From NCBI RefSeq assembly GCF_009796785.1, contig NZ_CP047026.1, positions 3,764,501 through 3,828,500 of the forward strand: a stretch of DNA of 64,000 nt, written 5' to 3'. Positions 16,819 to 26,241 of the stretch are shown here, piece after piece. Source of the DNA: Polaribacter sp. L3A8 (GTDB lineage: Bacteria > Bacteroidota > Bacteroidia > Flavobacteriales > Flavobacteriaceae). The translations under genes and the position numbers were made by a program. The notes under the pieces are model-generated. The model had not been told where the DNA came from and made no database searches. It was given only the letters and a program-made list of their open reading frames with translations. How positions within the stretch are numbered: position 1 is the first letter of the stretch; each line of letters opens with the position of its first letter.

Positions 16819-17889
16819 TGTGTTATTTTGAGGTTTCGTTAACTATATGAATATAGAATCGTTTCAATGTTTTATATTCGAAGTTAAGTTTTTAAAAAAT
16901 TTAGAAACAAACTAAATTATTTTTGTTGCTGATGTTTCTAAGGATCTGTTTCTTTATTTTAAAACTATTTATTAATTGAAATGGATTTATAATTCTTTCC
17001 TTGCCAAGAATCTTCGTCTATCATTTTTTTATCAATTTTAGCAACCATTTCAAAGTTTTTTAGTCCGTTCCATTTTGGTGCTATTAATAAGTCAATAGGA
17101 GCTTGACTGATAAAACGTTCTATCACAATATCTGGTCTTAATAATGCTACGAACTCGGTTATAAATTGAATATAGCTCTCTGGAGTAAAAAGCTGAAAAT
17201 CTTCTGGGTTTCGATTGTATTGAGAGACCATGATCGATTTTTTTACAATTTGTAAATGGTGTAATTTTAAGGAGTCAATAGGTCGTTTAGAAATTTCAAT
17301 AGCGTGGTTTAATAAGTCTTCTTTGGTTTCTCCTGGTAAACCCATAATTAAATGGGTACCTAAATGAAAACCTCTGTTTTTACATTTGTTAAAAGTAGCA
17401 ACAGTGTCATCATAGGTATGACATCTGTTTACTTTTTTTAATGTTTTATTTAAAGTGCTTTCCACACCAAATTCTAGAGAAATAAAATATTTTTTTGATA
17501 GAAAAGATAGGTAATCAATAACTTAATCAGAAATACAATCGGGTCTTGTGCCAATAACCAAACCAACTACATTTGTTACACTTAAAGCCTCGTCATACAT
17601 TTTTTTTAACGATTCAAAATCTGAATACGTATTTGTGTATGCCTGAAAATACGCTAAGTATTGTTGTGTTTTATATTTGGTAGCAAATCTAGAAACACCT
17701 TCTTCTAACTGTTGTTTTATGTCTTTTGTTGGTTGGCAATAATCAGGGTTAAAAGGTGTTGTTATTGCAATAGGTACAACCTCTGTATTGTCCTGATATA
17801 GGTTGACCTTTTTTTAGGTTAATTTATACCGTTCAAACTATTTTTTTAGCCGTTTAGAAGGCAAAAAATATTTTGAACTATGTTTGTTT

Positions 17890-18663
17890 TTAAATTGTAA
17901 GTTCCGTCAAATTTACATTATTTTTTCGATAGGATTTGTATTTGATGTTTGGATTTAAATGTACTTCAGCTGGTTTTCTTAATTCTAGGCTAAAATGTGT
18001 TCTTAAATTGTTGTAAATATATACAGCTTGTTTAGCTGATTTTTGAGCAATAAGAGTGTTTTTAAGGCAGTTTCTAAGTCCATATTCATATTTCAAAGTT
18101 CTATTGATTCTCTCAGCAATAGCGTTTTCATATGGATCATATTGCTCTGTCATGCTCATTGTTATTCCATTACTTTCAGCAAACAGGGTATATTCTGGGC
18201 AACAGTATTGCATACCTCTGTCAGAATGATGAATCAACTTTTTCGATGGATATTTTCTATTTTTTAAAGCCATTTTTAAAGCATCTTTACAGAGTGATAC
18301 CCTCATATGGTCATCTAATTTATATCCCATAATTTTCTTAGAGTATGCATCGGTTACAATTGCTAAATAGTTGTGTCCTTTTTCTGTTTTAATGTATGTA
18401 ATATCGCTTACCCAAAGTTGTTCGGGTCTAGTAGGTATTTTGTTTTGAATGAGGTTTTTATATTTTTTAAATAGATGATTAGAGTTTGTGGTAGTTATGT
18501 AGTTTTTGAGTTTAGGGACGAGTAAATTATGCAGTCTTAATACATCAAAAAACTTATCTCTACCGATTTTAATTCTTTGTTCTATCAACTGATTTTTAAG
18601 TTCTTTATAGAGTTTTTTACCCCCAGTTCTGGAGCTTACTTTTTTACGATATTCTTTGACCAT
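17890..18663 (-). CDS. IS3-family transposase OrfB (DDE integrase)
   Basis: Catalytic part of the transposase with an rve integrase fold. DDE residues are visible in order: D in WVSDITYI, D in HHSDRG, and E in ENAIAERINRTLK. The frame stays open upstream of this ATG (reading WLYQCFGISKQAFYKRE and beyond) into the 3' part of orfA. The natural product is therefore probably an OrfAB fusion made by -1 slippage at the A7 run near 18772-18778. C-terminal YIYNNLRTH is typical. Confidence 0.9.
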   Translation of the reverse strand: MVKEYRKKVSSRTGGKKLYKELKNQLIEQRIKIGRDKFFDVLRLHNLLVPKLKNYITTTNSNHLFKKYKNLIQNKIPTRPEQLWVSDITYIKTEKGHNYLAIVTDAYSKKIMGYKLDDHMRVSLCKDALKMALKNRKYPSKKLIHHSDRGMQYCCPEYTLFAESNGITMSMTEQYDPYENAIAERINRTLKYEYGLRNCLKNTLIAQKSAKQAVYIYNNLRTHFSLELRKPAEVHLNPNIKYKSYRKNNVNLTELTI

Positions 18664-18701
18664 CGTAATTATTTTAGTGTCGTTTATCGCTTTACTTTGT
18701 T

Positions 18702-19142
18702 TTACTTTTTCTCTTTTGTAAAAGGCTTGTTTACTAATCCCAAAACATTGATAGAGCCATTTTCTTTTAAAATTTTTTTCTTCTTTAGTTCTATCTCTTT
18801 TGCTAATGTTTTGGGTAGCGACTTTTTTGACAAATCGACGCCAGTAATGATTTCCATATCAGCAATAATATCTTGCTGAAAGTCCTTTACAAACTCCAGT
18901 TCTTCAATACGTTCCTTTAGTTTTTTAATTTCGTCTAGTTTACTCATACCTTTATTTTGTTGAGCTAAGGTACTATATTTTCTAATCCAATATGAAATAG
19001 TAGTTCTAGGAATATCGTATTTTATGGAAGCAAAGTTTGTAGAGATCTGACCATTTTGAATTTGGTCAACGACGAATAATTTGAGTTCTAAAGTTACTTT
19101 TTCGTAGCTTTTTTTTCGCCAGTGTTCTTTTTGTGTTTTCAT
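18702..19142 (-). CDS. IS3-family transposase OrfA (HTH)
   Basis: DNA-binding part of the transposase, 146 aa. A helix-turn-helix lies at about residues 15-60 (KVTLELKLFVV, then TTISYWIRKY) and a Leu/Glu-rich coiled coil at about 70-95. The C-terminal 35 codons overlap the open orfB phase. The run of seven A residues (Lys-Lys codons near residue 122) is the likely slippage site. Confidence 0.88.
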   Translation of the reverse strand: MKTQKEHWRKKSYEKVTLELKLFVVDQIQNGQISTNFASIKYDIPRTTISYWIRKYSTLAQQNKGMSKLDEIKKLKERIEELEFVKDFQQDIIADMEIITGVDLSKKSLPKTLAKEIELKKKKILKENGSINVLGLVNKPFTKEKK

Positions 19143-19384
19143 AAGTGACTATAATTAAATGTTTAATTTTTAGTCAACCTATTTCAGGACGCTTCACTCC
19201 GTAACCTTTAGATCCATCTCTATTAGGACAAGAAAACCCAATGTCTAATGATGTTTTTTAACTCTTTCGCCGAAAGTTAATTTAATAAATGATGAATAAT
19301 CTAAATAGCGTTTCCCAGAAAATTTCATAAAAAATACCTTTAAGAAATAATATAAATAATAAGGTTATTGAAAGAAGGTGTGCT

Positions 19385-19420
19385 AAAAAAAAACTCCAAT
19401 TTTAATAATTGGAGTTTTTT
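19385..19420 (-). terminator. Intrinsic terminator after galE
   Basis: Stem AAAACTCCAATT / AATTGGAGTTTT. On the minus strand it ends in a T run 11 bp past the galE stop. Confidence 0.85.
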
Positions 19421-19430
19421 AGTTTTGAAT

Positions 19431-20441
19431 TTATTTTTGAGCTAGTTGCCATTTCCATGAAGACGCTAATGCTTCTTCTAGAGTCTGTTCTGTTTTCCAG
19501 TTTAACTCTTTGTTTGCAATGGTAGTATCTGCATAAGCAGCAGTAATATCTCCTTCTCTTCTTGGAACAATTTTATAATTTAATGGTTTTCCAGATGCTT
19601 TTTCAAAAGCTTTAATTACTTCTAAAACAGAACTTCCTTTTCCTGTACCTACATTAAAATATTCAAATGCTTTTTTATTGTTCTTTTTAATCAAACGCTG
19701 TAAAGCAGCAATATGTGCTTTTGCTAAATCTACTACGTGAATATAATCACGAACAGCAGTACCGTCTACAGTATCATAATCATCACCAAAAACAGATAAT
19801 TCGGCACGCATACCTGCTGCAGTTTGTGTAATATAAGGAATTAAGTTTTGAGGAACGCCTAAAGGTAATTCTCCAATTTTAATTGATGGATGCGCTCCAA
19901 TTGGGTTAAAGTATCTTAAAGCGATAATGTTTAAGTTATGTGCTCTACTAGCGTCACTTAAAATTTCTTCACCAATTTGTTTTGTGTTTCCATACGTAGA
20001 TTCAGCCGCTTTTACAGGTGCATTTTCTGTAATAGGTAATTCATCTGCTTGCCCATAAACTGTACAAGAAGAAGAAAAAATAAAATTGTCTAATTTTCTA
20101 TCTCTCATTTCTTGTAATAAGTAGATAAGAGAACCTAGATTATTTTCATAATAATCTAAAGGTTTGTGCATGCTTTCTCCAACTGCTTTAAACGCAGCGA
20201 AGTGAATAATTCCATCTACTTTGTTATTGTCAAAAAAGTTTTTTACATCACTTTTAATTCTTAAATCAATTTGATGAAAATCTGGTTTAACACCTGTTAT
20301 AGATGTTATGTTGTCTAAAACATTGATAGATGTATTAGATAAATCATCAATAATTACTACTTCAAAGCCTTCATTTTGTAACTCTACTACTGTGTGAGAA
20401 CCAATAAAACCTAATCCTCCTGTTACTAATATTCTTTTCAT
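19431..20441 (-). CDS. galE: UDP-glucose 4-epimerase
   Basis: Interconverts UDP-glucose and UDP-galactose (or the N-acetyl forms) with bound NAD. The Rossmann motif GGLGFIGSHT is at the N-terminus, SSSCTVYG carries the catalytic Ser, and YGNTK supplies Tyr and Lys. The 336-aa length is standard for GalE. It follows the sugar aminotransferase gene by 9 bp on the same strand, pointing to a nucleotide-sugar or surface polysaccharide role for the pair. Confidence 0.93.
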   Translation of the reverse strand: MKRILVTGGLGFIGSHTVVELQNEGFEVVIIDDLSNTSINVLDNITSITGVKPDFHQIDLRIKSDVKNFFDNNKVDGIIHFAAFKAVGESMHKPLDYYENNLGSLIYLLQEMRDRKLDNFIFSSSCTVYGQADELPITENAPVKAAESTYGNTKQIGEEILSDASRAHNLNIIALRYFNPIGAHPSIKIGELPLGVPQNLIPYITQTAAGMRAELSVFGDDYDTVDGTAVRDYIHVVDLAKAHIAALQRLIKKNNKKAFEYFNVGTGKGSSVLEVIKAFEKASGKPLNYKIVPRREGDITAAYADTTIANKELNWKTEQTLEEALASSWKWQLAQK

Positions 20442-20450
20442 TATGTTGTT

Positions 20451-21599
20451 TTAGTTAACGAAATCTAAAATCGTTTTTGTTATAAATGTAAGTTGTTCTT
20501 TATCTAGTTCTGTATGCATTGGTAAAGAAATTACAGTCTTTATCAATTCGTTTGTTACAGGGAAATCACTTTCTTTATAACGGGCGTCGGCATACGCTTT
20601 TTGAGAATGCAGTGCAACTGGATAATAGATTGCATTCGGAATTCCTTGTGCTAACAAATGTTTGTGTAAATCATCTCTTTTGCCATTTGTAATTTGTAAT
20701 GTATATTGATGAAAAACATGGCAATCACAAGTGTCGCAAATTTCTCCACATGCGCTTGTTGTTGGCGTAATAATATGTTCTGAAACAGAAAGCGCTTTGT
20801 TGTAAAAACGAGCAGCATTTCTTCTAGCTTCACAATACGTATCTAATAAAGGTAGTTTCGCTTTTAGTACTCCAGCTTGTATAGAATCTAAACGAGAGTT
20901 TACACCAACTACATCATGATAATAACGTGTGTACATACCGTGATTTACAATACCACGAATGGTATGTGCTAATTCATCATCATTGGTGAAAATGGCTCCA
21001 CCATCACCATAACAACCTAAGTTTTTAGAAGGGAAAAAAGAAGTTGTACCAACGTTTCCGATAGTTCCTGCTTTCTTTTTGGTTCCGTCTTTAAAGGTGT
21101 AATTAGCACCAATTGCTTGTGCATTATCTTCAATTACAAAAAGATTATGTTCTTTTGCTATTTCCAGAACAGCATCCATATTTGCTACTTGTCCGAATAA
21201 ATGAACAGGTACAATGGCTTTAGTTTTTGGAGTGATGGCTCTTTTTAAAGCTTCAATATCTATGTTGTATGTTTCTGCATCTACATCTACCAAAACAGGT
21301 GTTAGTCTTAACAATGCAATAACTTCTACGGTTGCAGCAAAAGTAAAATCTGCGGTAATCACTTCATCACCTTGTTCTAAACCTAAACCCATCATTGCAA
21401 TTTGCAATGCATCGGTTCCGTTTGCACAAGGGATTACGTGCTTTACGCCTAAATATTTTTCTAAATCTGCTTGAAACTCATGAACCAAAGGTCCGTTGAT
21501 ATATGCTGAAGTATTTAAAACTTGTTCTATAGAAGTATTTACAGCTTCTTTTATTTGTTGATATTGACCTTGTAGGTCAACCATTTGAATTTTTTTCAT
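20451..21599 (-). CDS. DegT/DnrJ/EryC1-family sugar aminotransferase
   Basis: PLP-dependent aminotransferase acting on nucleotide-linked keto sugars. The PLP Lys is in FFPSKNLGCYGDGG; EDNAQAIG and the N-terminal NGTDAL region are typical. The start chosen is the ATG at 21599, giving MKKIQMVDLQGQYQ; the seven upstream codons lack support. The CGEICDTCDCHVF insert (about residues 278-290) with four Cys is seen in some family members. It lies first in an operon with galE and has a TATTTTTG box at 21625-21618. The exact sugar is unknown. Confidence 0.88.
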   Translation of the reverse strand: MKKIQMVDLQGQYQQIKEAVNTSIEQVLNTSAYINGPLVHEFQADLEKYLGVKHVIPCANGTDALQIAMMGLGLEQGDEVITADFTFAATVEVIALLRLTPVLVDVDAETYNIDIEALKRAITPKTKAIVPVHLFGQVANMDAVLEIAKEHNLFVIEDNAQAIGANYTFKDGTKKKAGTIGNVGTTSFFPSKNLGCYGDGGAIFTNDDELAHTIRGIVNHGMYTRYYHDVVGVNSRLDSIQAGVLKAKLPLLDTYCEARRNAARFYNKALSVSEHIITPTTSACGEICDTCDCHVFHQYTLQITNGKRDDLHKHLLAQGIPNAIYYPVALHSQKAYADARYKESDFPVTNELIKTVISLPMHTELDKEQLTFITKTILDFVN

Positions 21600-21617
21600 A
21601 TAAAAAATTTTGCACCT

Positions 21618-21625
21618 CAAAAATA
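21618..21625 (-). promoter_or_regulatory. Putative -7 box for the aminotransferase-galE operon
   Basis: Minus-strand TATTTTTG, 18 bp before the chosen ATG. Confidence 0.45.
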
Positions 21626-21674
21626 CAAAATGTCTTTCATTTTCTTTGCAGTTATCCTTAAATAATAATTCTGT

Positions 21675-21682
21675 TATCTTTG
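21675..21682 (+). promoter_or_regulatory. Putative -7 box for the penicillin acylase gene
   Basis: TATCTTTG matches TAnnTTTG and is 15 bp before the ATG at 21698. This favours that start over the upstream TTG, which falls inside the box. Confidence 0.5.
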
Positions 21683-21697
21683 ATAAAAATCAATTTT

Positions 21698-24082
21698 ATG
21701 AAGTTTTTAAGACGTTTTTTAAGAATTCTGTTAATTCTTGTGGTATTGCTCGCAGTTTCTGTTTGGTTGTACTCTAAAACATATCATCCAAATTATTCTG
21801 GAGAATTAGAATTGAAAAACCTTTCTGATGAGGTAACCGTCTATTTTGATGATATTGGTGTGCCACATATAAACGCCCAAAATCAAAAAGATGCCTATGT
21901 TGCTTTAGGATATTTGCATGCGCAAGATCGATTGTGGCAAATGGAATTAATGCGAAGAATTGCAGCCGGAAGATTGTCTGAAATTTTTGGAAAAGACTTG
22001 GTGAGAGTCGATCAGTTTTTTGGAGGGTTAGGGATAGAAGAAGCGGCAGATAAAACCATTACAGGTTTAGATAAAACGGCCGATTCTTATATTTTAACGC
22101 AATCTTATTTAGATGGTGTAAATCAATTTATAAAAGAAGGAAAAACGCCTATAGAATTTACTTTAGTAGGAGTAGAGAAAGAAAAATATACCCTAAAAGA
22201 TATTTATAATGTTTTTGGGTACATGTCTTTTAGTTTTGCGGTTGCGCACAAAACAGACCCTTTATTAACGGAAATAAAAGAAAAATTAGGAAACTCTTAT
22301 TTAAATGAATTGTTAAGTTCTAATAGTGACTACTTAACCATTAACAGAACAAGTGTACCAACAAAAATAGAAGCGACAATTTCTAATTCTGTAGCTTCTA
22401 TTATGGACGATTTACCAGTGTCTCCTTTTATAGGAAGTAATTCTTGGGTACTTGCACCGGAAAAAACAAAGAACGGAAAAGTGATTTTTGAAAACGATCC
22501 GCATATTGCGTATTCACAGCCTTCAGTTTGGTATCAGAATCATATAAAAACTCCCAATTTTGAAATTTATGGTTTCAATATTGCGTTGATGCCGTTTCCT
22601 TTGTTAGGTCATAATAGAGAGTATGCTTACGGATTGACCATGTTAGCGAATGACGATTTAAATTTTTATGTGGAAGAAAGTAACCCTGATAATGCTTTAG
22701 AGTATAAAACAGTAGCTGGTTATAAAGCGTATGAATTAAGGAGTAAAACCATTTCTATAAAAAATGAGAGAGACACTACTTTTCAAGTAAAAGTAAGTAA
22801 ACACGGACCTATAATGAATGGTTTAATAGAACATGTTATAGATGATAGGCCTATTGCCATGAGTTGGATTTATACGCAGTTGCCAAATGATATGCTAGAT
22901 GTTTCTTATGGCCTTGCTCATGCAAATTCTATCAGTGATTTTAAAAAAGCGGTTTCTAGAATTCACGCACCTGGTTTAAATGTAATGTATGGAGATGCTG
23001 AAGATAATATTGCTTGGTTTTCTTCTGCTAAATTATATGCGTTAAGAGAAGGTTTATCTTCTAAAACGTATTTAAATGGAGCTTCTGGAGAGGATGAAAT
23101 ACTTGAGTATTTACCTTTTGAAGAGAATCCGAAAGCAATTAACCCGAGTTGGAATTACGTGTATTCTGCCAATAATCAAGTGGATTCTGTGCGAGGTAAA
23201 TTGTATTCAGGCTATTATCAACCACAAGATAGGGCTAAAAGAATTGTAGAATTATTAGACAAAAAAAATGATTTTACAAAAGAAGATATTGCTGATATGA
23301 CGTATGATGTAAAATCCGCTACAGTGCCAGGAATTATTCATAGTTTGTTAAAAAGTGTCGATAAGTCTATTTTAACAGTATCAGAAAGAAAAGCTTTTTC
23401 AGTTTTAGAAAATTGGGATGGAACGTATTTAAAAACGGCAGTTGCACCAACGATTTATAATCGTTTTTTATATGAATTTTTAAAGGAAACGTATCAAGAT
23501 GAATTAGGAGGTAGTTTTGATTTGTTTATCAATTCGCAATTGCAAGATGAGGTTTTACCAAATCAAGTAAATAGAGAGAATTCTGTTTGGTGGGATAATA
23601 TTGCTACCAAGAATAAAATTGAAACTAGAAAAGACATTGTTCTAGCATCCTTTAAAAAGTCTTTTGTTTTTTTACAAAATCAATTAGGAGAAAATGTAGA
23701 TGATTGGACTTGGAATCGTGTTATTTCTGTAGAGTATGAACATGCAATTGGTAAAGCAGGTGGATTGTTGCGTGCTTTTTTTAATGTTGGTCCGTTTGAA
23801 ACTATTGGAGGGAATGAGGTAATTAACAATCAGATTTTTAAACTAGATAGCACAGGGTATTATAAGGTAACTGCGGGGCCATCAACAAGAAGAGTTATCG
23901 ATTTTTCTGATATAGAGAATAGTTTGGCAATTATTCCTACAGGTCAATCTGGAAATAGGTTTAGTGAGTATTACAAAGATCAAACTCAAAAGTATTTAGA
24001 TGGAAAGTTTGTGAAGATGAGACTGAATCAATCTGAAATTGAAGCAAGTGAAAATGTGTTGATTTTGAAGCCCAAGGAATAA
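21698..24082 (+). CDS. Penicillin acylase family protein (Ntn hydrolase)
   Basis: Periplasmic N-terminal-nucleophile hydrolase of 794 aa. An N-terminal hydrophobic segment (about 5-27) serves as signal or anchor. The alpha-chain region contains LGYLHAQDRLWQMELMRR. Self-cleavage is expected before the Ser in IGSNSWVLAP (about residue 250), which becomes the beta-chain nucleophile, and the beta chain contains the expected FENDPH and NREYAYGLT motifs. Family members act on acyl-homoserine lactones, penicillins or other acylamides, and the substrate here is unknown. The start is ATG at 21698. Confidence 0.9.
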   Translation: MKFLRRFLRILLILVVLLAVSVWLYSKTYHPNYSGELELKNLSDEVTVYFDDIGVPHINAQNQKDAYVALGYLHAQDRLWQMELMRRIAAGRLSEIFGKDLVRVDQFFGGLGIEEAADKTITGLDKTADSYILTQSYLDGVNQFIKEGKTPIEFTLVGVEKEKYTLKDIYNVFGYMSFSFAVAHKTDPLLTEIKEKLGNSYLNELLSSNSDYLTINRTSVPTKIEATISNSVASIMDDLPVSPFIGSNSWVLAPEKTKNGKVIFENDPHIAYSQPSVWYQNHIKTPNFEIYGFNIALMPFPLLGHNREYAYGLTMLANDDLNFYVEESNPDNALEYKTVAGYKAYELRSKTISIKNERDTTFQVKVSKHGPIMNGLIEHVIDDRPIAMSWIYTQLPNDMLDVSYGLAHANSISDFKKAVSRIHAPGLNVMYGDAEDNIAWFSSAKLYALREGLSSKTYLNGASGEDEILEYLPFEENPKAINPSWNYVYSANNQVDSVRGKLYSGYYQPQDRAKRIVELLDKKNDFTKEDIADMTYDVKSATVPGIIHSLLKSVDKSILTVSERKAFSVLENWDGTYLKTAVAPTIYNRFLYEFLKETYQDELGGSFDLFINSQLQDEVLPNQVNRENSVWWDNIATKNKIETRKDIVLASFKKSFVFLQNQLGENVDDWTWNRVISVEYEHAIGKAGGLLRAFFNVGPFETIGGNEVINNQIFKLDSTGYYKVTAGPSTRRVIDFSDIENSLAIIPTGQSGNRFSEYYKDQTQKYLDGKFVKMRLNQSEIEASENVLILKPKE

Positions 24083-24117
24083 TGATTATAACTTTGTTCT
24101 TTGTGGGCAAAGCGTTT

Positions 24118-24619
24118 TTATGCTTTTGTATGTCCGTTTAATATTTTCTTTAAATCATTTATTGATTTTTCTTTTTGACTATTGAATCCGTAATTAATTA
24201 ATCCAATTCCGAAACCAATCATAATTAAGGGAACAATTAAAAATAAAGGGTTAATTCCTTGGTTTATGACTCCAATGATTCCTGTAATGAATGCAAAACC
24301 AACAAAAGTCAACCAGAATAGCATAAATACAATTACAGAAGAGTGAATTTTTAAATCTGCAACCAATCTAGTTCCGTTGATACTCGGTAGAATTTGTCCT
24401 TTAATTTGAGGGAGAAAAGAATTTCGACCAGTTATAATTCGTTGTATTTTAAAACTATCTTGCTCAAAATCTGCTTCAAACAATTCCTTTTCTTGGGGGT
24501 TGGTTAAAACTAAATTTAAATATTTTTTTTGGCCGAATATTTTCTGACAATATTTTTCTAGCTTCTTGAATTGAAAGAGTCGTTACTATTTCAATTTTAT
24601 CAGATGGAATTATCTTCAT
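24118..24619 (-). pseudogene. Small membrane protein gene with a frameshift in a C5 run
   Basis: Reading from ATG 24619, the frame gives MKIIPSDKIEIVTTLSIQEA, continues to FKFSFNQPPRK and stops soon after. The rest (ELFEADFEQDSFKIQRII, then two hydrophobic helices, to 24118) is in another phase. Removing one C from the five-C run at 24499-24495 joins both into about 166 aa resembling a flavobacterial family of small two-helix membrane proteins (IQRII..RNSFLPQI). It is either a true frameshift or a sequencing error. A TTG at 24483 could still start the C-terminal part alone (121 aa). Function unknown. Confidence 0.7.
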
Positions 24620-24701
24620 TTCTGTTAAATGTTTACCAATGTTTATTATCTAAAGGTTTAGAAGTTATTTTACACTTTTAATAATTCTGGTTGTATAAAA
24701 T

Positions 24702-26075
24702 TTATGTCCACTTTAATAATGCCCGTAATTTTTTTAATTTATCAGTATAAGGAGCGTATCTAATTGTTAAGTCTAACCAATTACCTCTTGTAACAACACC
24801 TTTGCTATGAGAAAATATTTCGAAAGTTAGTTTACCATGATAACTACCAATTCCACTTTCTCCTACGCCACCAAAGGGCAATCTATGATTTACAAAATGG
24901 ACTGTTGTGTCGTTAATTGTTCCTCCGCCAAAAGAATATTTTGCAATCATTTTTTTAGCGATTTTCTTATCCGTAGAAAAAATATAGAATGCAAGTGGTT
25001 TATCGTATTTAGAAATAATTTTGTCTATTTCTTCTTCAGATTCATAAGAAATTACAGGGAGTATTGGGCCGAAAATTTCGCCTTTCATTACTTCGCTGTC
25101 TAAAGAAGGTTCGTTAATTAAAGTCGGAGTAATAAATAGGTCTTCTTTATTGGTTTTTCCGCCAATTAAAAAGCTTTCATTTTCTAACATTAAAGCAAGT
25201 CTATTAAAGTTTTTTAGGTTTATAATTCTAGGAAAATCTTTGGAGGTTTCGGGGTTTTCTCCATAAGCTTTTATCAATTCGTTTTTAAAGCAATTAACAA
25301 ATTCTTCTTTTTTTGATTTGTGAATCAATAAGTAGTCTGGTGCAATACAAGTTTGTCCTCCGTTAATAAATTTTCCCCAAACAATTCTTTTAGCAGCTAA
25401 TTTAATGTTAGCTGTTTTATCAACAATACAAGGACTTTTACCTCCTAATTCTAAGGTAATAGGAGTAAGGAATTCTGCAGCAGCCTTTGCTACAATTTTC
25501 CCTACAAAAACACTTCCTGTAAAGAAAATATAATCCCAACGTTGTGCTAATAATTTTGTAGAAACTTCAACACCACCCTCAATAACTGCAACTTGTTTTT
25601 TATCAAAAACGGTTTCAATTATTTTTTTGGTAATTGCACTTGTGTTTGGTGTAAGTTCAGAGGGTTTTAAAACAACAGTATTTCCTGCTGCAATTGCGCC
25701 TATTAATGGAGCAAAAGCTAATTGATGCGGATAGTTCCAGGGAGCAATTACTAAAACGGCTCCATAAGGTTCTTTGTGTATTTTTGCCGAAGAAGGAAAG
25801 TTTAAAAGGGATGGTAAAACACTTTTTGGTTTTGCCCAAGAGGTAAGTTTATCGATTGTCATTTTTAATTCAGACAATACAATAGAGGTTTCTGTTAAAA
25901 CGGCTTCATATTCAGATTTTTTAAAATCATCGTGCAATGCTTTTACAATAGCAGACTCTCTTTTAATAAGTTCTTTTTCTAGTTTTTTTAAACACTCTTT
26001 TCTAAAAGAAATATCTTTTGTTTGTTGTTCTGAGAAGTAATTTCTTTGCGCTTGCAAAATATTAATTATATCCAT
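24702..26075 (-). CDS. Aldehyde dehydrogenase family protein
   Basis: NAD(P)-dependent aldehyde oxidation, class 3/fatty aldehyde type by its shorter length (457 aa). The catalytic Cys is in NGGQTCIAPDY, the general-base Glu in TLELGGKSP, and the cofactor loop FFTGSVFVGK is present. C-terminal SGIGSYHGKLTFEIFSH is typical of this subgroup. It appears monocistronic. Confidence 0.92.
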   Translation of the reverse strand: MDIINILQAQRNYFSEQQTKDISFRKECLKKLEKELIKRESAIVKALHDDFKKSEYEAVLTETSIVLSELKMTIDKLTSWAKPKSVLPSLLNFPSSAKIHKEPYGAVLVIAPWNYPHQLAFAPLIGAIAAGNTVVLKPSELTPNTSAITKKIIETVFDKKQVAVIEGGVEVSTKLLAQRWDYIFFTGSVFVGKIVAKAAAEFLTPITLELGGKSPCIVDKTANIKLAAKRIVWGKFINGGQTCIAPDYLLIHKSKKEEFVNCFKNELIKAYGENPETSKDFPRIINLKNFNRLALMLENESFLIGGKTNKEDLFITPTLINEPSLDSEVMKGEIFGPILPVISYESEEEIDKIISKYDKPLAFYIFSTDKKIAKKMIAKYSFGGGTINDTTVHFVNHRLPFGGVGESGIGSYHGKLTFEIFSHSKGVVTRGNWLDLTIRYAPYTDKLKKLRALLKWT

Positions 26076-26241
26076 AAATTATATTTCTTTTATTTTTTTA
26101 TTTATTACTAAAAACCAACAAGAAGAGCAGAATGCGGGTAAAACCTGATAGATATAAAGTGTAAGCAGTTCTGGGTAAAGAACTTGTTAGTAAGTGCTTT
26201 AGCTTCTTCATAAAGAAAAATTAATTCTTTAAAGATAGCAA

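Larger units (their letters stand above)
17790..19190 (-). mobile_element. IS3-family insertion sequence
   Basis: An element of about 1.4 kb bounded by 18-bp terminal inverted repeats: GTCCTGATATAGGTTGAC at 17790-17807, and its reverse complement with one mismatch at 19173-19190. It carries overlapping-phase orfA and orfB on the minus strand. No clear target duplication is visible, and a few target bases seem missing. The DDE residues and both ORFs are intact, so it may still be active or recently inserted. Confidence 0.88.
16965..19328 (-). pseudogene. Radical SAM protein (YhcC/TIGR01212 type), disrupted
   Basis: Three kinds of damage are visible. The N-terminal part (ATG at 19328) reads MKFSGKRYLDYSSF and carries the first cluster cysteine in GFSCPNRDGSKG, but a one-base frameshift falls just after GERVKK (about 19254). 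An IS3-family element occupies about 17790-19190, and the target codons for the next two cysteines (expected GGCTYC) are lost at the junction. The frame resumes at DNTEVVPIA (about 17788) and runs to TRPDCISD, where an in-frame TAA (about 17524-17522) replaces a sense codon. The C-terminal part (to 16965) is otherwise intact. The family's function is poorly defined. The order of damage is unknown. Confidence 0.85.
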
